A stretch of 64,000 nucleotides of DNA from Psychroflexus aestuariivivens (lineage in GTDB: Bacteria; Bacteroidota; Bacteroidia; Flavobacteriales; Flavobacteriaceae). The notes below the pieces were generated by a model. The model was given only the letters and a program-made list of their open reading frames with translations, ran no database searches and was not told where the DNA came from. Positions 37,093 through 45,795 of this stretch are shown piece after piece. A program made the translations under genes and the position numbers. The DNA lies in the NCBI RefSeq assembly GCF_004010055.1, contig NZ_RQVT01000018.1:124001-188000 (forward strand), read 5' to 3'. Every line of letters starts with the position of its first letter. Position 1 is the stretch's first letter.

Positions 37093-38259
37093 ATGAGAAA
37101 ATTATTCCTTGTTACGATTCAGCTTTTTACAATTTGCTTTTTTCTTTCATTAAGTTCTTGTAGTGATGACGATGATAGTTCTTCAGGTTCTGGTTCTTTT
37201 ATCACAACCTGGAAAACAGATAATCCAGGGTACTCAGCTGATGATGAAATATTTATTGATGGGTCAGGAACCAATTATGATATTTACTGGGAAGAAGTCG
37301 GAAACCCTAGCAATAATGGAAATGAAATTGGTGATAATAAAACAATAGTAAAGTTTCCTTCCCCAGGAATTTATCAAATACAAATAAGTGGGGGTGATCC
37401 TGCCTTTCATAAAATTGTATTTCCAACTAGAAATACTGATGGATACAGAAGTGATAGCAACAAATTGTTATCCGTTGATCAATGGGGTGATATCGAATGG
37501 TCATCTATGGCATATGCATTTAACGGTTGTGCTAACCTTATAATGTCTGCAACTGATATCCCAGATCTAAGTCAGGTAAAATCGATGGCATTTATGTTTG
37601 CTGGTGCTAGAGTATTTAATTCAGATATTAGTAATTGGGATGTTAGTAGTGTTACTGATATGAATCACATGTTTATAAATGCAGAAAGTTTTAATCAAAA
37701 TATAAACAGCTGGAATGTTAGTAGTGTTACTGATATGGGTGACATGTTTATAAATGCAAAAAGTTTTAATCAAAATATAAACAGCTGGGATGTTAGTAGT
37801 GTTACTGATATGAGTTACATGTTTTTAAATGCACAAAGTTTTAATCAAAATATAAACAGCTGGGATGTTAGTAATGTAACTGATATGAATGTTATGTTTG
37901 GTGAAGCTAGAGTATTTAATTCAGATATTAGTAATTGGGATGTTAGTAATGTAACTCTTATGTATTCTATGTTTGGTGGTGCTAGAGTATTTAATCAGAA
38001 TATTAGTAATTGGGATGTTAGTAGTGTTACTGATATGAGTTTGATGTTTTATCAGGCTCACTCTTTTAATCAAAATATTAGTAATTGGGATGTTAGTAAT
38101 GTTACTGATATGCGTTTGATGTTTCATGAAGCTTTCTCATTTAATCAAAATATTAGTGACTGGAATGTAGAAAATGTTATTGACTGTCATGTTTTTGTAT
38201 CAGATGCACCACTACTTTCAGAAGATCAAATTCCCAATTTCACCAACTGCTCGATTTAA
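37093..38259 (+). CDS. BspA-like leucine-rich-repeat surface lipoprotein (DUF285)
   Basis: The 388-aa product has a lipoprotein signal (lipobox LSSC) followed by SDDDDSS, an acidic surface-export signal. Residues about 40-120 form a PKD-like or beta-sandwich part. Residues about 160-380 contain eight consecutive 25-residue repeats of the form ISNWDVSSVTDMxxMFxxAxSFNQN, the DUF285/BspA-type LRR. Such proteins bind host or environmental ligands and other cells, or help surface attachment. The repeats are also nearly identical in DNA, so copy number may change by recombination. It stands alone; regulation not visible. Confidence 0.9.
   Translation: MRKLFLVTIQLFTICFFLSLSSCSDDDDSSSGSGSFITTWKTDNPGYSADDEIFIDGSGTNYDIYWEEVGNPSNNGNEIGDNKTIVKFPSPGIYQIQISGGDPAFHKIVFPTRNTDGYRSDSNKLLSVDQWGDIEWSSMAYAFNGCANLIMSATDIPDLSQVKSMAFMFAGARVFNSDISNWDVSSVTDMNHMFINAESFNQNINSWNVSSVTDMGDMFINAKSFNQNINSWDVSSVTDMSYMFLNAQSFNQNINSWDVSNVTDMNVMFGEARVFNSDISNWDVSNVTLMYSMFGGARVFNQNISNWDVSSVTDMSLMFYQAHSFNQNISNWDVSNVTDMRLMFHEAFSFNQNISDWNVENVIDCHVFVSDAPLLSEDQIPNFTNCSI
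37624..38223 (+). repeat. 75-bp tandem repeat array in the BspA-like gene
   Basis: Seven in-phase 75-bp units start at 37624, 37699, 37774, 37849, 37924, 37999 and 38074. An eighth, degenerate unit starts at 38149. Unit joints such as TGGGATGTTAGTAGTGTTAC recur almost unchanged, so slippage or recombination would add or remove whole 25-residue repeats without breaking frame. Confidence 0.9.
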
Positions 38260-38385
38260 TTAGAAGTTAGATTTTTTTTATTTAAATACAGCAACAAAAT
38301 CTTAAGTGAGCTAATATTCAAAATTTAAGATGAATTGGCTTTGGCTATTTGTCTTAAATCCTATCACTTATGTTTATTAAACTAA

Positions 38386-38751
38386 GAAGACTCAGGTTTA
38401 AAAACAGATATTTTGTATTCAAATAATTTTAAGTGGAATCTCATTTCTACAAAAATAAAGTTAGAAATTTTAATAATTCTGCAAGAAGCGATTTCGAATA
38501 CTGTTAAATATGCTAAAGCCACAACTTTAGTTTTGGATTTAGCCCTTGAAAACAGTTATTTTCAAATGCTATTTATCGACAATGGTGTTGGTTTTAAGAA
38601 TTCTAAAAGGCGAAAAGGCATCGGTTTGAAAAACATGCAAAAACGAGCCAATCAAATCAATGCCGATTTTCAAGTCACAACGGAAATCAATCACGGCACT
38701 GAAATATCCTTACGGGTACATCTGCCTCATGTAGAAAAACAGCTGTTTTAA
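38386..38751 (+). pseudogene. Histidine kinase C-terminal fragment (HATPase domain only)
   Basis: The open frame, bounded upstream by a stop at 38383-38385, encodes only the end of a NarL/LuxR-type sensor kinase. It holds the N box (LQEAISNTVKYAKA), the G1 box (IDNGVGF) and the G2 box (RKGIGLKNM), ending with ISLRVHLP. The sensor, membrane and phosphoacceptor regions are absent and there is no ATG before the conserved part. No response regulator gene is next to it. It is best read as a decayed remnant of a TPR-containing sensor kinase. A short expressed ATPase module cannot be ruled out. Confidence 0.75.
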
Positions 38752-38850
38752 AACACCTCTTTACAAATCTAATTTAGATGTATAATTATATCCGCTCAAA
38801 GCCGTTATCTTAGCATATAATTTTATCTTTGGTTTGTAAATTTTTTCAAT

Positions 38851-41800
38851 ATGAAATTCAATTTTTTAGTTTATTTCAGTTTTATATTTTGTCATGCAAC
38901 GGCAACGATGGCGCAACAATCAGAAGTCAATAAGGACGTGTTGGGAAGCTATCAAAAAGCGATTCAACTCTACGAACAGAATCAATTTGCTGCTGCTCAA
39001 AATAAATTTGAAACGATTTCTTCGCAAGTTGAAAGTCAGCAACTGCTGTCTAATCTGGAATATTACATTGCTGATTGTGCAATAAAACTTGGTCAGCCAA
39101 ATGCCGATCAATTAATGGAAAAATTTGTTTCTAATTATCCGTCGAGCAACAAAACCAACAAAGCATTTTTGAACGTGGCTAATTTTTATTTTGATAATAA
39201 TAATTATTATGACGCTATTAATTGGTACAAGCGAGTTAATGCTAGCAATTTAGGACGTGATGAAACCCAGAAGTACCATTTCAACTATGCATATTCTTTA
39301 TTTAAAAATAAAGAATATGACCAAGCTGAAAAACTGTTTAATCGTGTTCGAGATGATAAAGAATATGGTGCACAAGCCAAATATTACATTGGTTTCATCG
39401 CTTATGAACAAGACGAATATGAGTCTGCAACAGAACTTTTTGATGATGCGCAAAGAGAAGGCGTGAAGGACAATAATATTTCTTATTTCCAAAGTGATAT
39501 GAATTTCAAACTTGGTAATTTTCAGAAAGCCATAGATTTAGGCTTAGAGCAATTGCCAAAATCTAATATTCGAGAAAAATCACAATTGAATAAAATTATC
39601 GGTGAAAGTTATTTCAATTTGAAAAATTATGAAAAAGCCATAGAATATTTGAAAGAATACCGTGGCGATCGTGGTAAGTGGAACAATACGGATTATTACC
39701 AACTGGGTTATGCCTATTATGAAACTGGCGATTACCAAAAAGCGATAGATGAATTTTCAAAAATTATAGATGGTGAAAATTTCGTTGCCCAAAATGCTTA
39801 TTATCACTTGGCTAAAGCATATTTGAAAACTGACAAAAAAACGCAGGCACTCAACGCTTTCAAAAATGTCACAGAAATGAACTTTGACGAAGAGTTGAAA
39901 GAAGATGCATTTTTGAATTATGCCAAATTGAGTTACGAAATTGGAAACAATTACCAAAGTGTACCTGAAGTCCTACAATCCTATTTGGAAGCTTATCCCA
40001 ATTCTGAAGATGCCTCAACGATTAATGACTTGCTTATTGACTCATTTATAACTTCTAAAAATTACGAAAAAGCTATTTCTATGTTGGAAAATAGCCGTGA
40101 TTATGAAAACAAATTGGCGTTTCAAAAAGTGACCTATTACTATGCGATAGAATTGTTTAAAGAAAACGAATATAAATCTGCCAAAAACTACCTCAATAAG
40201 TCATTATCACAGCGACTTGATGCTGAATTCACTGCGAAAGCAACGTTTTGGAAAGCTGAAACTGATTATATTTTAGGCAATTATGAAGAAGCTTTGATTG
40301 GTTATAAAGAATTCAAAGGCATGAGTAAATCCAAAACTCTATCTGAATTTTCTTCAATAGATTATAATATTGCTTACGCGTATTTCAAAACTAAAAATTA
40401 TGCACAGGCAAAAAACTTTTTTGAAAGCTTTACCAAAACTGAACGCCCATCTCAAACTTTATACGATGCTTACGTAAGACTTGGTGATTCACATTTTGCA
40501 CTTGGAGACTATTGGCCAGCGATGGAAGCCTACAATGAAGCCATTGCTATGAAAGATTACAATAGCGATTATGCATTTTTTCAAAAAGCATACAGTTATG
40601 GATTTGTAGATAGAAATCAGAAAAAAATTGACAATTTGAATGAATTTTTAAAAAAATATCCAAATTCAATTTACCGCGATGATGCTTTGTATGAACTCGG
40701 AAATACTTATGCATCAGAAAACAAAGACAGCAAAGCAATACAGAGTTACCAAAGCATTATTTCCGATTACCAAAACAGTATTTATTATCCGAAAGCTTTA
40801 TCGAAACAATCTTTAATTTACTACAATAATGAAAACTACGATAAGGCTTTAAACCAATTTAAATCTTTGGTCAATCAGTATCCAAATTCTCAAGAATCTT
40901 TGCAAGCTATCAAAACCGTGCGTTTGATTTATATAGATTTAGGTCAAACCGATGAATATGCAAAGTGGGTGAGAGGTCTTGATTTTGTTGAAGTTGCAGA
41001 TTCTGATATTGAAGAAGCCACTTATGAAGCGGCAGAAAATAAATTTTTGGACAACGAAACAGACAAAGCGATTAAAGGTTTTGAAAAATATTTAGAGGAG
41101 TTTCCAAATGGAAAAAGCAGTCTGAGTGCCAATTTTTATCTTGCACAATTGTATTATAATAATGATCAAAAATCGGCTTCTGTACCATATTATGAGAATG
41201 TCATCGATCGTGCTTCTAGTGAATTCACCGAAGAATCTTTGCGAAGATTATCTCAAATATACTTATCTGAAAGTGAATATGATAAAGCGATTTCGGTATT
41301 GAATAGACTTGAAACTGAAGCCAGTTTTTCAGAAAATGTTCTTTTTGCCAAGACTAATTTGATGAAGGCTTATTATGAAACTGAAGATTATCAAAAAGCC
41401 ATCAATTATGCAGAAGATATTTTGAATAAAGACAATATTGATGATGAGGTAATTAGCGATGCTAAAATTTTTATCGCTAGAGCTTCACTGGAAGTAGGCG
41501 ATGAAGAGCGAGCGGCTTCTGCTTATCGCGAGGTTTTAGAAACCGCCAATGGCAAACTGAAAGCGGAAGCTTTATATTATGATGCCTACTTCAAAAACAA
41601 AGCAAAAGAATATGAAGCTTCTAATAAAGTAGTGCAAGAAATAACTAAAAATTATTCGCGATATAGAGAGTTTAGCGTAAAATCTTTAATCATAATGGCT
41701 AAAAATTTCTATGCTTTAGACGATGCATACAATGCAACATATATTTTAGAAAGTGCTATTAAAAACTTCAGCAATTACCCAGAAGTCACCAAAGAAGCCG

Positions 41801-41889
41801 AAACTTTACTAAAAGAAATTAAAGCGAAAGAAGCCGAAACCAATGCTTCTATAGAGGTTGATAAAGAAAAGGAAGTTGAAGGAAATTAA
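38851..41889 (+). CDS. Large periplasmic TPR-repeat protein
   Basis: The 1012-aa product has a signal peptide (MKFNFLVYFSFIFCHATATMAQ) and almost continuous tetratricopeptide repeats from residue 25 to 990. Examples are YDAINWYKRVN, YDQAEKLFNRV and YEKAIEYLKEY. TPR superhelices bind partner proteins. Proteins of this size and place are widespread in Flavobacteria and have been connected to outer-membrane biogenesis or gliding machinery, but I cannot assign a partner. It is monocistronic and ends at a strong terminator. The 13-16 repeats are diverged, unlike the BspA-type array, so the structure is old and stable. Confidence 0.88.
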   Translation: MKFNFLVYFSFIFCHATATMAQQSEVNKDVLGSYQKAIQLYEQNQFAAAQNKFETISSQVESQQLLSNLEYYIADCAIKLGQPNADQLMEKFVSNYPSSNKTNKAFLNVANFYFDNNNYYDAINWYKRVNASNLGRDETQKYHFNYAYSLFKNKEYDQAEKLFNRVRDDKEYGAQAKYYIGFIAYEQDEYESATELFDDAQREGVKDNNISYFQSDMNFKLGNFQKAIDLGLEQLPKSNIREKSQLNKIIGESYFNLKNYEKAIEYLKEYRGDRGKWNNTDYYQLGYAYYETGDYQKAIDEFSKIIDGENFVAQNAYYHLAKAYLKTDKKTQALNAFKNVTEMNFDEELKEDAFLNYAKLSYEIGNNYQSVPEVLQSYLEAYPNSEDASTINDLLIDSFITSKNYEKAISMLENSRDYENKLAFQKVTYYYAIELFKENEYKSAKNYLNKSLSQRLDAEFTAKATFWKAETDYILGNYEEALIGYKEFKGMSKSKTLSEFSSIDYNIAYAYFKTKNYAQAKNFFESFTKTERPSQTLYDAYVRLGDSHFALGDYWPAMEAYNEAIAMKDYNSDYAFFQKAYSYGFVDRNQKKIDNLNEFLKKYPNSIYRDDALYELGNTYASENKDSKAIQSYQSIISDYQNSIYYPKALSKQSLIYYNNENYDKALNQFKSLVNQYPNSQESLQAIKTVRLIYIDLGQTDEYAKWVRGLDFVEVADSDIEEATYEAAENKFLDNETDKAIKGFEKYLEEFPNGKSSLSANFYLAQLYYNNDQKSASVPYYENVIDRASSEFTEESLRRLSQIYLSESEYDKAISVLNRLETEASFSENVLFAKTNLMKAYYETEDYQKAINYAEDILNKDNIDDEVISDAKIFIARASLEVGDEERAASAYREVLETANGKLKAEALYYDAYFKNKAKEYEASNKVVQEITKNYSRYREFSVKSLIIMAKNFYALDDAYNATYILESAIKNFSNYPEVTKEAETLLKEIKAKEAETNASIEVDKEKEVEGN

Positions 41890-41916
41890 GGCGATTAATA
41901 TTATTTGCTAATTACC

Positions 41917-41953
41917 AAAAAAGCCCTTGAAATTTTATTTTCAAGGGCTTTTT
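41917..41953 (+). terminator. Terminator after the TPR gene
   Basis: AAAAAAGCCCTTGAAA pairs with TTTCAAGGGCTTTTTT, a nearly perfect 15-16-base stem with a short T-rich loop and T-run. Confidence 0.85.
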
Positions 41954-42018
41954 TATTTTCATCAAACACGAATTTAATTAAAACCAGAAAACCATTATAA
42001 ATAAATCAGGAATTCTTG

Positions 42019-42321
42019 CTAAATACTAATTCCTGTTGGTAGTAAGTCTTTGTATTTCAGCCTATTTCTTCTGAAGAATTTTGCAATTTCAGGAGAAGTC
42101 GGCATCACTTTAAATCTAGTGTCTACAAAACTGTCCAAAATTTTGATTAGAAATTGATCTTGAATTTCAGTGTCTACAAACTTTTCAGGTATATTCAGTT
42201 TAGTTAGAAATATTTTTCGCTCTTGTTCTGCGAATTCAACTATCAATTTTTCGCCATCTAACTCGGCTTCAAACTGTCTTTGAAATTCATTTTTATTTAT
42301 TTCAAAATCAACACTTTTCAT
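42019..42321 (-). CDS. Degenerate GNAT-like (YjdJ-type) small protein
   Basis: From the chosen ATG at 42321 the protein has 100 aa. The layout resembles small GNAT acetyltransferases of the YjdJ type: N-terminal strands with FEAELDGEKLIVEF, a strand IFLTKLNIP, and the end VMPTSPEIAKFFRRN, matching the conserved PxxPxVAxxxxRxP tail. However, the acetyl-CoA loop (RGKGIG in active members) is replaced by VDTEIQDQ. Catalysis is therefore doubtful. It converges on the TPR gene and diverges from the hydrolase gene. Function unknown; it may be a binding protein derived from a GNAT. Confidence 0.55.
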   Translation of the reverse strand: MKSVDFEINKNEFQRQFEAELDGEKLIVEFAEQERKIFLTKLNIPEKFVDTEIQDQFLIKILDSFVDTRFKVMPTSPEIAKFFRRNRLKYKDLLPTGISI

Positions 42322-42434
42322 CATATTTATTTTATAAGACCATTTCAATTTCAAAAAGTAAAAACCAATTAATAAATTGTATTGATTTGTAAAACTTTAA
42401 GTCGAAGACAAAGGTAATCAATATATTTAAATCT

Positions 42435-42442
42435 TATTTTTG
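42435..42442 (+). promoter_or_regulatory. Putative -7 box of the hydrolase gene
   Basis: TATTTTTG matches TAnnTTTG, 17 bases before the GTG start at 42460. No -33 TTTG at usual spacing. Confidence 0.4.
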
Positions 42443-42459
42443 CATAAAATTTAAGTTAA

Positions 42460-43143
42460 GTGTCAGATTCAAATTCTCTTTTAGAGGTTTATTTAATGCC
42501 AGGAATGGCTGCAAATCCTACAATATTTGAACATATTGATCTGGCTAAAGATAAATATGAACTGAAGTGGCTGCATTGGAAAATACCTGAGGATGAGGAA
42601 TCTTTGACTCATTATGCAGAACGGATGGCGACAGATATTGATAGAAACAAGGAAATTGTTTTGATCGGTGTTTCTTTTGGAGGTGTTTTGGTTCAGGAAA
42701 TGAGTCGTTTTCTGAAAGTTAAGCGTTTAATAATCGTGTCTAGTGTAAAAACTAAAAACGAATTACCTTTCCGAATGAAATTTGCCAGAAATACAGGGAT
42801 TTATAAATTTTTACCAACCAGTTTGCTAAATTATATGTCACAGATTGAGCGTTTGCCAGTTGGAAATTTGGTTAAGAAAAGGATTAAATTATACCAACAA
42901 TACTTATCTGTTAATGATAAAAAATACCTGGATTGGGCAATCAAAGAAATGCTTTGCTGGAATCAGGACAAGCCGATAGAGGGATTGGTTCACATCCATG
43001 GTAAAGAAGATTTGGTGTTTCCAATAAAAAATATTGAAAATTGCATTGCTATTCCAGGTGGAACTCATATAATGATAATAACTAAATTTAGATGGTTCAA
43101 TCAAAACTTACCTAAATTAATAGAAGAAGGAAAATTAAATTAA
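42460..43143 (+). CDS. Alpha/beta hydrolase
   Basis: The 227-aa protein has an alpha/beta hydrolase fold with the nucleophile elbow GVSFGG, oxyanion region MPGMAAN and a C-terminal His in GGTHIM. It starts with GTG; no in-frame ATG precedes the conserved first strand. It is cytosolic, with no signal peptide. The likely substrate is an ester or thioester but cannot be named. It precedes the lytic transglycosylase gene by eight bases and may be in one transcript with it. Confidence 0.8.
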   Translation: MSDSNSLLEVYLMPGMAANPTIFEHIDLAKDKYELKWLHWKIPEDEESLTHYAERMATDIDRNKEIVLIGVSFGGVLVQEMSRFLKVKRLIIVSSVKTKNELPFRMKFARNTGIYKFLPTSLLNYMSQIERLPVGNLVKKRIKLYQQYLSVNDKKYLDWAIKEMLCWNQDKPIEGLVHIHGKEDLVFPIKNIENCIAIPGGTHIMIITKFRWFNQNLPKLIEEGKLN

Positions 43144-43151
43144 AATACCTT

Positions 43152-44090
43152 ATGAAATTAGATACATTTTTCAAAAAATCAATCTTTATTTTTGGATTGC
43201 TTTGTTTTACAGTTTTATCTTATGTGGCGACAACAAGCTTCATGAATGGAGATTCAACTTCAGAAGACAAAAAATCTCCTGAAAAATCTTTCGAAGAGGA
43301 TTATAATGTTTTTGCTTTAGAAATTCCAGATGAAATTGACCTTGCCGGAGAAAAGGCGCCTCTAGAAATTCCAGATATTAAGGAACGCATGGACCGTGAG
43401 CTTTTGGTGAATACTTACTGGCAATCCAATGCACTTTTACTTATTAAACGTGCTAACAAATATTTTCCGATAATAGAACCGATTTTAGAAAAAAACGGTG
43501 TTCCAGATGATTTTAAATATTTAGCAGTTGCCGAAAGTGGTTTAGAACATGTTGTTTCACCAGCAGGTGCAACAGGATTTTGGCAAATTATGGAATCTAC
43601 TGGAGAAGAATATGGCTTAGAAATAAATAGTAATGTTGACGAGCGTTACAACATTGAAAAGTCTACAGAAGTGGCTTGTCAATACATCAAAAATGCGAAA
43701 GAACGCTTCGGTTCTTGGACTTTAGCAGCTGCGGCATACAATGCTGGAAATGCTGGAATTTCAAGGGAGTTGAAACGTCAGGAAGTAGAGGATTACTACG
43801 ATTTACTACTTAATCCTGAAACTGCTAGATATGTTTTCAGAATTATGGCTTTAAAACATATTTTATCAAATGCAGAGGAATTTGGATTTATTTATTCAGA
43901 AGATGATTTATATAAATTTCAACCAACAAAAAAAGTAAAAGTTGATACAGCAGTAAGCGACTTTGTTCAGTTTGGTCGCCAATTCGATATAAATTATAAA
44001 ACACTAAAAATTTATAATCCTTGGTTAAGGGACAAACATTTGGATAATTATTCCAAAAAAGTGTATGAAATTAAAATACCTGTAAAATAA
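43152..44090 (+). CDS. Membrane-anchored lytic transglycosylase (MltD-like)
   Basis: The 312-aa product has an N-terminal signal anchor (residues 11-30) and a family 1 lytic transglycosylase domain. The catalytic Glu is E128 in AVAESGLEH, followed by SPAGATGFWQIM and AAAYNAG, all hallmarks of Slt70/MltD. It cleaves peptidoglycan glycan strands in the periplasm, forming anhydromuropeptides. LysM repeats, usual in MltD, are not obvious, although the last 45 residues (QFDINYKTLKIYNPWLRD) could be one LysM-like motif. It follows an alpha/beta hydrolase gene by 8 bp. Confidence 0.88.
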   Translation: MKLDTFFKKSIFIFGLLCFTVLSYVATTSFMNGDSTSEDKKSPEKSFEEDYNVFALEIPDEIDLAGEKAPLEIPDIKERMDRELLVNTYWQSNALLLIKRANKYFPIIEPILEKNGVPDDFKYLAVAESGLEHVVSPAGATGFWQIMESTGEEYGLEINSNVDERYNIEKSTEVACQYIKNAKERFGSWTLAAAAYNAGNAGISRELKRQEVEDYYDLLLNPETARYVFRIMALKHILSNAEEFGFIYSEDDLYKFQPTKKVKVDTAVSDFVQFGRQFDINYKTLKIYNPWLRDKHLDNYSKKVYEIKIPVK

Positions 44091-44097
44091 TTTTGCT

Positions 44098-44235
44098 ATG
44101 AGTTTTACAGTCATCATTTTTTAATAATCATAGGACTTCTAGCAGGTTTTTTAAGTGGTGTTCTGGGTGTTAGTGGAGTTGTGGTTATGGTTACTTTTTA
44201 GTGATTATTTAGGCTCAAAACTTGCTATAAGTTTC
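44098..44235 (+). pseudogene. Remnant of a TauE/SafE family transporter gene
   Basis: Starting at the ATG at 44098, MSFTVIIF runs to a stop at 44122. In the +1 frame the sequence continues as FLIIIGLLAGFLSGVLGV and then VVVMVTF to a stop at 44199. In a third frame it continues as YLGSKLAISF. These fit the first helix and glycine-rich loop of TauE/SafE sulfite/anion exporters. Both breaks fall in T-runs (44117-44122 and 44195-44199), and adding one T to the first restores the frame. The rest of the gene is absent. Confidence 0.65.
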
Positions 44236-44313
44236 ATCGAAAAATTACTGTAGCAAATTTTTGTGGTTGTATTGATTAATTTAGAACTAAGATAGGTGAT
44301 TTTTTCAAAGTAA

Positions 44314-45021
44314 TTATTCTTCAACATCTTCCTGCTTAATTTTAGATTCATAATTCATGATAATTTGAATATCATTTTTAATTTCAGAAACGCAGATTTC
44401 AAGTGCTTTTTTGGCATCTGTACTGGGATGAATTTGTGTGTTTTTTCTGATTTCAAGAATTTTTTTATCGCTTCCAATTAAAAATGTAGTTGGGAAGCCT
44501 AGCGAATGTTTTAACATTCTCACAGTATAAGCATCTCTATTTTTCAATTCATTGACATAGACAACATCCATTTTACGATGAAATTGGCGAGAAAACTTTA
44601 TAACTTCTCGTTTTTCATCCCAAAGTAAAAGCACAAAATCTATGTTCTTGTGGTGATTTTTGATAAAATCGTTGATTGCTGGAATTTCACCTTTACTGGG
44701 AATGCACCACGAGGCATAAGTTATTAGATATATTGGTTTTTTGTAATCATTCAAACAACAATTTCTAGAGGCTAAACAATCCACATTGAAATTGTCCATA
44801 TAACTCCCAATTAATTTTTGATTGATTAGTGTGTCTAGCAATTCTTCGGTTAATTGACGATTACCAAGATTTCTGGCTATTTTAGCTTTCTTTTGGTATC
44901 GAGGTTGGTAAGTCGCAATCATTTCTGAAAAGTAAGTTTTCCTTTCAGTTTCCGAATCCGATTGAGAATGAAAAATGAATGAATGCAAAACGAATACAAT
45001 AAGGATGTAATTTTTCATCAT
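44314..45021 (-). CDS. Secreted thioredoxin-like (TlpA-type) protein lacking the resolving Cys
   Basis: The 235-aa product has an N-terminal signal (MMKNYILIVFVLHSFIFHS) and a thioredoxin-like domain from about residue 85 to 200. The active site is YASWCIPSKGEIP: the first Cys is present, the second Cys of a WCxxC site is Ser. The cis-Pro loop GFPTTFLIG is present. An additional NCC pair earlier may form a disulfide. The missing Cys means it cannot do standard dithiol exchange; monothiol or binding roles are possible. The gene stands between a transporter relic and a two-component pair. Confidence 0.78.
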   Translation of the reverse strand: MMKNYILIVFVLHSFIFHSQSDSETERKTYFSEMIATYQPRYQKKAKIARNLGNRQLTEELLDTLINQKLIGSYMDNFNVDCLASRNCCLNDYKKPIYLITYASWCIPSKGEIPAINDFIKNHHKNIDFVLLLWDEKREVIKFSRQFHRKMDVVYVNELKNRDAYTVRMLKHSLGFPTTFLIGSDKKILEIRKNTQIHPSTDAKKALEICVSEIKNDIQIIMNYESKIKQEDVEE

Positions 45022-45165
45022 TCAGATTAATTCTAGAAGTTATAATTTAAAGTTAATAAAAAAAATTGACAATTAGTGATTTATTAAGCCTCTAGATAAT
45101 ATGAGGCTATAGTGTTATAACTTTTTTTTATTAAAATATATTAATTTTCTGAAAACAATCTTCCT

Positions 45166-45173
45166 TATCTTTG
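45166..45173 (+). promoter_or_regulatory. -7 box of the two-component pair
   Basis: TATCTTTG matches TAnnTTTG. It lies just before the TTG at 45175 and 25 bases before the ATG at 45199, favouring the latter as the start. Confidence 0.5.
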
Positions 45174-45198
45174 TTTGTCAGCAAAGAATAGAAAAGCT

Positions 45199-45795
45199 AT
45201 GACAAACAAAGAAAATTTGACATCTGAAACAGAATATTTCATTGAAAGAACTTTACACAGGTTAAAAAATAATTTGCAGACTCAGATGGGTTTACTGCAA
45301 ATTCAAGAGGCTACACAGCGAAATTATTTCAATGAAAAAAAGGTGATAACGGACAGAATGTTTGCTCTAACCTTAGCTTACGATTCTTATCATAGCAATG
45401 TAAAGTCAGACCAATCTACAGAACCACAATTGCCGCTCCAGCAATTTTTATCTCAATTTACTCAGCATCTTAATGTGTCTGAACATACTACACAATTCAA
45501 GGTATCTGAAATAGATGAACATGCTATGAAACTCAATGATATTTTAGTTTTAGCTTATTTTATAATTGAATTTGTAGATTTCAGTTTACTTCTTGAAAGA
45601 AAATTACAAATTGATTATAATATTTTAAATAAAAACATTAACTTAACATTCTCATTCAAAGACTTAACCAATTACTCTGATTTTAAATATAAATATGAAT
45701 CAAAATTTAAAATTATAAATATATTAAAATCACAACTTAAAGCAACTTTAGAGATTTCGAAAACCTCAATCAATCTATTAATTCCTATCCAATGA
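45199..45795 (+). CDS. HisKA_2-type histidine phosphoacceptor protein with degenerate or missing ATPase domain
   Basis: The 198-aa protein has a HisKA_2-like dimerisation and phosphoacceptor motif, LHRLKNNLQTQMGLLQIQ, with phosphoacceptor H20. No sensor, membrane segment or canonical ATP-binding boxes (N-x-x-x-N, D-x-G-x-G) are seen in the remaining 150 residues. That part keeps the alternation of strands and helices of an HATPase-like fold. The stop overlaps the response regulator ATG (ATGA), so the two are coupled. It may be a phosphotransfer protein fed by another kinase or a regulatory partner. The ATG at 45199 was chosen because of the -7 box at 45166. Confidence 0.65.
   Translation: MTNKENLTSETEYFIERTLHRLKNNLQTQMGLLQIQEATQRNYFNEKKVITDRMFALTLAYDSYHSNVKSDQSTEPQLPLQQFLSQFTQHLNVSEHTTQFKVSEIDEHAMKLNDILVLAYFIIEFVDFSLLLERKLQIDYNILNKNINLTFSFKDLTNYSDFKYKYESKFKIINILKSQLKATLEISKTSINLLIPIQ

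Noticed and set aside
37624-38223. CRISPR-like array
   Set aside because: The repeats are contiguous with no spacers and encode protein repeats in frame.
38260-38385. Possible promoter and start for the histidine kinase fragment
   Set aside because: No ATG in the conserved frame and a stop at 38383-38385, so I called the fragment a relic.
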